This document shows, one piece after another, positions 59,201 to 64,000 of a stretch of DNA of 64,000 nucleotides. The stretch spans positions 372,001 through 436,000 of the forward strand of contig CBDFHE010000017.1 in assembly GCA_965247455.1 (NCBI GenBank), read 5' to 3'. Position 1 is the stretch's first letter. Each line of letters begins with the position of its first letter. This DNA is from JACZYA01 sp965247455. Lineage in GTDB: Bacteria; Acidobacteriota; Terriglobia; Acidiferrales; 2-02-FULL-67-57. The notes below the pieces were generated by a model. It was not told where the DNA came from and searched no databases. It saw only the letters and a list, made by a program, of their open reading frames with translations. The position numbers and the translations under genes were made by a program.

Positions 59201-60280
59201 GTGAAAAAACCTCGCCGCCTTCGCCGCCGCAAGGCGCGCAAGATTCCCAACATCTATGATGTTGCACGCATGGCACGCGTCTCCGTCTTCACCGTCTCCG
59301 CCGTGACCAACCACAGCGGCCATGTCAGTGTGGCCCTCAAACGCCGCGTCGAAGCCGCCATCCGGAAACTGAACTACCGCCCCAACCTGCTGGCGCGCGG
59401 CTTGGCCAAGCGCCAGACCCACACCATCGGAATGATCGTACCCGACATCGCCAACCCCTTTTTCCCCCAGGTGGTGCGCGGAGCGGAAGATGAAGCCCAA
59501 AAGGATGGCTACAGCATCCTGCTCTGCAACAGCGACGACAAACAGGAGAAAGAAGAAGTCTATCTGGAGCTACTTCTCTCTAAGCGGGTGGACGGTATCC
59601 TTCTGACCAAGACGCCGGGGCGTTTCAGTCCTCGCCTGCAACAGATGCTGGCCTACGTCAAGACGCCGATAGTCCTCTTGATGCGCACGGCCCCGGGTGT
59701 GCGGGCCGACGCCGCCGTGACCGATGACTCGAAAGGAGCCTTTGAAGCCGTCTCGCATCTAGCCCGGGTGGGCCACCGCACGATTGCGCTGGTGAGCGGC
59801 CCGCTGCATGTAAGCAATGCCAAAGCGCGCTGGCAGGGGTTCCGCAAGGCACTGGTGACAAACGACCTCCCCTACGACCCCGCCTTGGTGGTTGAAGGAG
59901 ACTACCGGATTGACTCCGGCTACCGGGCTGGCCTCGCGCTGCTGCCCCGCCGCCCCGAGGCAATCTTCGTAGCCAACTACCTGATGACCGTCGGCCTCCT
60001 GAAGGCAGCGGAGGAAATGAGGATGCGGTGCCCGGAAGACTTTGCCCTCGCCAGTTTCGACGACTATCCCTGGCTAGGCTTCTTCCGGCCGCGCCTGACC
60101 ACGGTCGAGCTGCCCAAGTACGAACTGGGCGCGACCGCAGCGCAGATGCTGCTGGAACGGATAGCCGGCAAGCGGGCCCGCCCCCTCACCCGCAAATTGA
60201 TGCCCCAGTTGTGCGTACGCGACTCCTGCGGCTTCACGCAGCATGTCCGGAAATTGGCGGCGGTTACGAAGGCCCACTGA
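59201..60280 (+). CDS. LacI-family transcriptional regulator of the iol regulon
   Basis: 359 aa from GTG 59201, with AGAGGA 4-5 nt upstream. A basic N-terminus (KKPRRLRRRKARK) precedes the LacI helix-turn-helix and hinge: IYDVARMARVSVFTVSAV, HVSVALKRRVEAAIRKLNYR and PNLLARGLAKRQTHTIG. The periplasmic-binding-type effector domain follows (GMIVPDIANPFFPQVVRGAE, RVDGILLTKTPGRF, GHRTIALVSGPLHVSNAKAR, FALASFDDYPWLGFFRPRLT). Three LacI-type operators in the window lie at genes around it, so it is the likely repressor. Effector: an inositol intermediate, by analogy only. Confidence 0.88.
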   Translation: MKKPRRLRRRKARKIPNIYDVARMARVSVFTVSAVTNHSGHVSVALKRRVEAAIRKLNYRPNLLARGLAKRQTHTIGMIVPDIANPFFPQVVRGAEDEAQKDGYSILLCNSDDKQEKEEVYLELLLSKRVDGILLTKTPGRFSPRLQQMLAYVKTPIVLLMRTAPGVRADAAVTDDSKGAFEAVSHLARVGHRTIALVSGPLHVSNAKARWQGFRKALVTNDLPYDPALVVEGDYRIDSGYRAGLALLPRRPEAIFVANYLMTVGLLKAAEEMRMRCPEDFALASFDDYPWLGFFRPRLTTVELPKYELGATAAQMLLERIAGKRARPLTRKLMPQLCVRDSCGFTQHVRKLAAVTKAH

Positions 60281-60286
60281 GTCAGC

Positions 60287-60343
60287 TTGACAGCCTGCCG
60301 CCCGCCTGCGTACACTACTCTCCCAGTTCGACTAACCGCTTAG
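60287..60343 (+). promoter_or_regulatory. promoter with LacI-type operator for iolD-iolB-iolA
   Basis: TTGACA (60287-60292), 18 bp, TACACT (60311-60316), then CTAACCGCTTAG (60332-60343), one change from the perfect operator. The operator is 16 bp before the iolD start. Confidence 0.75.
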
Positions 60344-60359
60344 GCGAAAGAGGGGGGTC

Positions 60360-62162
60360 ATGCGGCTGACAGGGGCGGAGATCGTGGTGGAGTACTTGAT
60401 CCGGGAGGGGGTACCTTACTTGGTCGGCATCCCCGGCCACGGCAACGTCCCTCTATTCGACGCGCTGGTGGAGCGGCAGGGGAAGATCGAAGCCTTCCCG
60501 GTGATGCACGAGCAATGCGCGGTGCACCTGGCTGATGCCTACCACCGCGTCTCCGGGCACCCGCTGGCCGTGAGCACCTCCATCGGCCCCGGCGCCGCCA
60601 ACACCGCCTGCGGCGTCGCCCAGGCCTACGTGGACTCCAGCGCTGTGCTGGTGCTCACCGGCAGCGTTCACACCTACATGCGCGGCCACTCGGTCTTGCA
60701 AGAGATCGACCGCACCCACTGGGCCAATTTCCCGCGCGTGCTCGAACCCATCGTCAAGCAGTGGTGGCAACCCAGCCGGGTGGATCAGTTGCCGTTTGTG
60801 CTCCACCGGGCGTTCAACCTCATGCTCACCGGGCGGCGCGGCCCAGTGCTGATTGATCTCCCCATGGACATTCAGGCGGAGAGCGCTGACGTCGAAATTC
60901 CCGATCCGGCTCGGCACCGCCCGCTGCACGGTCCGGCTGGTCATCCCCAAGACATTGAGCGTGCCGCCGAGCTGCTGGCCGGCGCCCAGCGGCCCGTGCT
61001 GCTGGTCGGGGGCGGGGCGGTGACCTCCGGCGCAGCCGAGGAAGTGCGCAAGCTGGCCGAGCACCTGGGCGCAGCGGTGATCACCACCTGGTCGGGCCAG
61101 GGGATCTTTCCCGAAGACCACCCGCTCTACGCTTGGCACCCCGGCTCCATCGGCAGCCTGTGCGCCAACCGGCTCTGTCAGAGTGCCGACCTGGTGCTGG
61201 CCGTGGGCACGCGCTTTGTGGATTGGACCACCGCCTCTTACACCGCCGACATCTATCGCATTCCTCCCACCAAGCTGATTCACATTGACATCGAAGAGCG
61301 CGAGATCGGCAAGAACTACCCGGTCGAAGTCGGCATCCGCGCCGACGCCAAGGTGGCGCTGGGCCAGTTGCTGGCCGCGCTGGAAGATCGGAGTAAGAAG
61401 CCGCGCGACTATCGCAACTCGCCCTACTTCGCGGAAATCGGCCGCCTGCGCCAGGAGTTCTTTGATTCCTTCCGGGAGCGGCGGGAATCCGACGCGGTGC
61501 CGGTTTCGATCTCCCGCGCCCTAGTTGAGGTGCGCAAGGTAGCGCCGCCCGATTCCATCTGGGTCAGCGGCGCAGGACTGCCTCAGAGCCAGGTGTACCA
61601 GGAAATTCCTTTCCGCGAGCCGCGCACCCACATCACCAGTGGCGGTTTTTCGACCATGGGGTTCACGGTTCCCGGGGCCATCGGCGCCCAGCTCGCTGCC
61701 CCCAAGCGGCGCGTGCTCGGCATCGCCGGCGACGGCGACTTTCTGGCCAATATGCAGGAACTGGCGGTGGCGGTGCGGAAGAACCTCCCCATCGTGTACG
61801 TCATCATGAACAACTGCGGGTGGCAATCAATTCGGAACTTGCAGGCCGGAGAGTACGGCCAGAAGCGCGTCATCAATACCAAGTTCGAGAACACGCAGGG
61901 CGAACACTACACGCCCAACTTCGCCGAGGTAGCGCGCGCCTTCGGCGCCAAGGCCTGGCGCACCGACCATCCCAACGAGGTGGGCCCGTTTGTTCGTGAG
62001 GCGCTGGAGTCCGGCTCGCCCAGCGTGGTGGAGGTGCTCACCAGCCGCGAGTTCTCAATGGGCGGGCTCTCCAAATACGGCTGGTGGGATATGCCGGTGC
62101 CGGAGTATTTGAAAGAGGCGCGCAAAGAATACGAAAAGGTCCGCGCGACCGAGAAGCTCTAA
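60360..62162 (+). CDS. iolD: trihydroxycyclohexane-1,2-dione hydrolase (ThDP enzyme)
   Basis: 600 aa. Ring-opening step of inositol breakdown (IolD). The ThDP fold shows MHEQCAVHLADAYHRVSGH (catalytic E, about residue 51), STSIGPGAANTACGVAQAY, LIDLPMDIQAESADVE and RPVLLVGGGAVTSGAAEEV. The diphosphate/Mg site is GIAGDGDFLANMQELAVAVR with VIMNNCGW. GHGNVPLFDALVERQGKI and YIL-type C-terminal sequence agree with IolD rather than acetolactate synthase. GAGGGGGG before ATG. Confidence 0.88.
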   Translation: MRLTGAEIVVEYLIREGVPYLVGIPGHGNVPLFDALVERQGKIEAFPVMHEQCAVHLADAYHRVSGHPLAVSTSIGPGAANTACGVAQAYVDSSAVLVLTGSVHTYMRGHSVLQEIDRTHWANFPRVLEPIVKQWWQPSRVDQLPFVLHRAFNLMLTGRRGPVLIDLPMDIQAESADVEIPDPARHRPLHGPAGHPQDIERAAELLAGAQRPVLLVGGGAVTSGAAEEVRKLAEHLGAAVITTWSGQGIFPEDHPLYAWHPGSIGSLCANRLCQSADLVLAVGTRFVDWTTASYTADIYRIPPTKLIHIDIEEREIGKNYPVEVGIRADAKVALGQLLAALEDRSKKPRDYRNSPYFAEIGRLRQEFFDSFRERRESDAVPVSISRALVEVRKVAPPDSIWVSGAGLPQSQVYQEIPFREPRTHITSGGFSTMGFTVPGAIGAQLAAPKRRVLGIAGDGDFLANMQELAVAVRKNLPIVYVIMNNCGWQSIRNLQAGEYGQKRVINTKFENTQGEHYTPNFAEVARAFGAKAWRTDHPNEVGPFVREALESGSPSVVEVLTSREFSMGGLSKYGWWDMPVPEYLKEARKEYEKVRATEKL

Positions 62163-62211
62163 CCGCAAACGCCAGGGGCGCTTCCCGCGAAAGAGACTGA
62201 AAGGGGCAGGC

Positions 62212-63069
62212 ATGGAGAAAGACAACTTCTTGGTTCATTCGCAAACCCTCCCGCCAGGGCAATCGGGCGAGTTGTTCAGCCTGCCGCGCCAACGCGCGGA
62301 CTGGGAATGGATGAGCTTCTTTGTGCGGCGCCTGGGTGCGGGCGAAACCTGGGAAACCCAGACGGAACAGGAGGAAGTGGTTCTGGTGCTGCTGGGCGGC
62401 CGCTGCACGGCCGATTGGGGCGAGGGCAAGCAGCGCATGGGCCAGCGCGCTCACGTCTTCGACGGGCTGCCCTACGCTCTCTATCTCCCCTCCGGCTCCG
62501 GCGCGCGCCTGGAGGCTGAAACTGCGTGCGAGGTGGCGGAGTGCCGCGTGCCTTCCAGCGCCCGGCATGCGCCCCGGCTGATCACTCCCAGCGACGTTGC
62601 GGTCAGTCTGCGGGGCGGCGGCAACGCCTCCCGCCAGATCGTGGACGTACTGCCCCCGGACTTTCCTGCCGACAAACTGATTGTGGTGGAGGTGTACACG
62701 CCCAGCGGGAACTGGTCCAGCTTCCCGCCACACAAGCACGACGTACACAATCTTCCCACCGAAGCGGACCTGGATGAGATTTATTATTACCGCATGAACA
62801 AACTCGGCGGGTACGCCCATCAACGCCTCTATACAGCGGACGGGTCCCGCGACTTGACGCTGACGGCGCACGATGGCGACGTGATCCTGGTGCGGGACGG
62901 CTACCATCCGGTGGTGGCCGGACACGGCTACGACGTGTACTATTTGAACTTCCTGGCCGGCAGCGCGCACGTGCTGGCCTGCACCGAAGATCCCCAGCAC
63001 TCCTGGGTGCGCTCAACCTGGAACGAAGTCGATCCTCGCCTACCTTTGGTTCACGACGGGACGCGCTGA
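62212..63069 (+). CDS. iolB: 5-deoxy-glucuronate isomerase
   Basis: 285 aa, double cupin. SFFVRRLGAGETWETQTEQE, VVLVLLGGRCTADW and FDGLPYALYLPSGSG form the first cupin. VVEVYTPSGNWSSFPPHKHD, LDEIYYYRMNKLGGYAHQRLY and GDVILVRDGYHPVVAGHGYD form the second, with metal ligands H, H, E and H (PPHKHD, EIYYY, YHPV). These are IolB hallmarks. It isomerises 5-deoxyglucuronate to 5-dehydro-2-deoxygluconate, the IolC substrate. It lies 50 bp after iolD. Confidence 0.93.
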   Translation: MEKDNFLVHSQTLPPGQSGELFSLPRQRADWEWMSFFVRRLGAGETWETQTEQEEVVLVLLGGRCTADWGEGKQRMGQRAHVFDGLPYALYLPSGSGARLEAETACEVAECRVPSSARHAPRLITPSDVAVSLRGGGNASRQIVDVLPPDFPADKLIVVEVYTPSGNWSSFPPHKHDVHNLPTEADLDEIYYYRMNKLGGYAHQRLYTADGSRDLTLTAHDGDVILVRDGYHPVVAGHGYDVYYLNFLAGSAHVLACTEDPQHSWVRSTWNEVDPRLPLVHDGTR

Positions 63070-63082
63070 GGGAGAAGAGGCT

Positions 63083-64000
63083 ATGGCTGGCCGTCCTACC
63101 GAAGTCGAGAGGCAGACCTACCAATGCGCAATCTGTCTTGGAGGGGAATGGCAGTTCTCGCGTGGCCGCACGGAGACGCTTACCGACCCGGCCACGGGTG
63201 AACCAAGTACCCAGATTCCTTATTGCACCGGGGAGGAAGTGCAGAGTGCCATCCAGGTGGCGCACACGGCTTTTCCTTCCTGGCGGCAGTGCCCGACGGC
63301 GCAGCGCGCGCGCATCCTATTCCGCTACCGCCACCTGTTGGAAGAGCACCGGGAGGAGCTGGCCGCATTGGTCACGCGTGAGCACGGCAAGACGCTGGAG
63401 GAAGCCCGTGGGTCGGTGCAGCGGGGCATCGAAGCGGTTGAGTTCGCTTGCGGCATTCCCACCCTGATGATGGGCGAGTCGCTGGAAAACGTCGGCATCG
63501 GCGTGGATAGCGTCTCCCTCCGCCAGCCCCTCGGAGTCTGCCTGGGCATTCCACCCTTTAATTTTCCGGCGATGGTGCCGCTGTGGATGTTTCCGCTTGC
63601 GATTGCTTGTGGGAACACTTTTATTTTCAAGCCCTCCGACAAGGTTCCGCGCACGGGGGTGCGCTTAGTGGAACTTTTCCATGAGGCTGGGCTGGCGGGG
63701 GGCGTACTGAACCTTGTGCACGGTGCCAAGGAGGTTGTGGATGTCCTGCTCGGCGACCCGCGGGTGAAAGCGGTTTCCTTCGTGGGATCGAGTCCGGTGG
63801 CGAAATACATCTACCAGACTGCCGCCGCCAAGGGCAAGCGGGTGCAGGCGCTGGGCGGCGCCAAGAACCATCTGGTGGTCATGCCCGATAGCGACCTGAA
63901 GGCGGCCGCGAAGGCGATTCTTGCGTCGGCCTTTGGCTGCGCGGGCGAGCGCTGCCTGGCCACCAGCGTGGTGGTTGCTGTGGGTGAAGCCGGGGCCCCG
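63083..64000 (+). CDS. iolA: methylmalonate-semialdehyde dehydrogenase (CoA-acylating), partial
   Basis: At least 306 aa; cut by the window end. GGGAGAAGAGG before ATG, 13 bp after iolB. ALDH fold of the MmsA/IolA type: ICLGGEWQFSRGRT, VAHTAFPSWRQCPTAQRARI, LVTREHGKTLEEARG, CLGIPPFNFPAMVPLWMFP, FIFKPSDKVPRTGV and KAVSFVGSSPVAKYIY. The catalytic cysteine is in SAFGCAGERCLATS (C291). It converts malonate semialdehyde to acetyl-CoA, the end of the pathway. The C-terminal third lies outside. Confidence 0.93.
   Translation, partial: MAGRPTEVERQTYQCAICLGGEWQFSRGRTETLTDPATGEPSTQIPYCTGEEVQSAIQVAHTAFPSWRQCPTAQRARILFRYRHLLEEHREELAALVTREHGKTLEEARGSVQRGIEAVEFACGIPTLMMGESLENVGIGVDSVSLRQPLGVCLGIPPFNFPAMVPLWMFPLAIACGNTFIFKPSDKVPRTGVRLVELFHEAGLAGGVLNLVHGAKEVVDVLLGDPRVKAVSFVGSSPVAKYIYQTAAAKGKRVQALGGAKNHLVVMPDSDLKAAAKAILASAFGCAGERCLATSVVVAVGEAGAP

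Overview
The window is 64 kb of high-GC bacterial chromosome. I infer an Acidobacteriota genome (Terriglobia-like). The evidence is an HslUV operon without nearby proteobacterial partners, several LolA-like and Tat-exported Gfo/Idh/MocA proteins, acidobacterial-type Ser/Thr kinase remnants carrying TPR or propeller tails, many short palindromic intergenic repeats, and a 23S-5S rRNA pair with no 16S next to it. No species name can be supported from the sequence alone.

Region 1 (1-14.5 kb, minus strand) is housekeeping: a CADD-like folate protein, an acyl-CoA carboxylase beta subunit, a transaldolase-like aldolase, a fumarylacetoacetate-hydrolase-family enzyme, a fibronectin-III lipoprotein, hslU, hslV, a LolA-like protein, an SDR, plsC and folC. 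An IS3-family element of the IS407 type sits between hslV and hslU. It splits a small membrane-anchored HMA-fold gene, which can be rebuilt in frame by removing the element and one 4-bp target copy.

Region 2 (14.5-18.3 kb) is a degraded integron. Two attC sites each follow a minus-strand cassette gene (a small membrane protein and a DUF488 protein). The C-terminal tail of a tyrosine recombinase of integron-integrase type lies upstream, fused at its boundary to a Ser/Thr kinase N-terminus. A kinase/TPR C-terminus lies on the far side of the array. An IS630 element has landed in the array.

Region 3 (19.2-23.6 kb) is a 23S-5S rRNA unit. The 23S gene has two intervening sequences: one in helix 25 that encodes a complete GIY-YIG nuclease domain inside a 20-bp perfect stem, and one in helix 45 without an ORF.

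Region 4 (23.9-46.1 kb) holds a VapBC-like toxin-antitoxin pair, a radical SAM/SPASM protein, a Lol-like ABC export cluster interrupted by a decayed metallo-beta-lactamase gene and a MITE, proC, mltG, ruvX, an AT-rich PD-(D/E)XK-like gene, thiE, a large TPR protein and rnhB. Two almost identical IS1380-family elements in inverted orientation lie at 39.5-41.2 and 46.2-47.9 kb. The first splits a Rap1a/Tai-family gene with a clean 5-bp duplication.

Region 5 (47.9-64 kb) is a carbohydrate catabolic regulon, best read as inositol breakdown. A periplasmic arm (two Tat-exported Gfo/Idh oxidoreductases, a Tat-exported TIM-barrel isomerase, a GMC dehydrogenase with a gluconate-dehydrogenase-subunit-3-like partner and a diheme cytochrome c, an MFS transporter and a creatininase-family protein) precedes a cytoplasmic iolE-iolC-lacI-iolD-iolB-iolA series. 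Three near-palindromic sites (CTAAGCGCTTAG and two one-mismatch variants) lie at or just after sigma70-like -10 boxes in front of the TIM-barrel gene, iolE and iolD. This ties both arms to the LacI-family regulator encoded among them. No cytoplasmic inositol dehydrogenase (IolG) is visible.

A family of roughly 130-170 bp palindromic elements, with ends GGTAGTG...CACTACC and 9-bp target duplications, is scattered through the window and looks like a MITE family.
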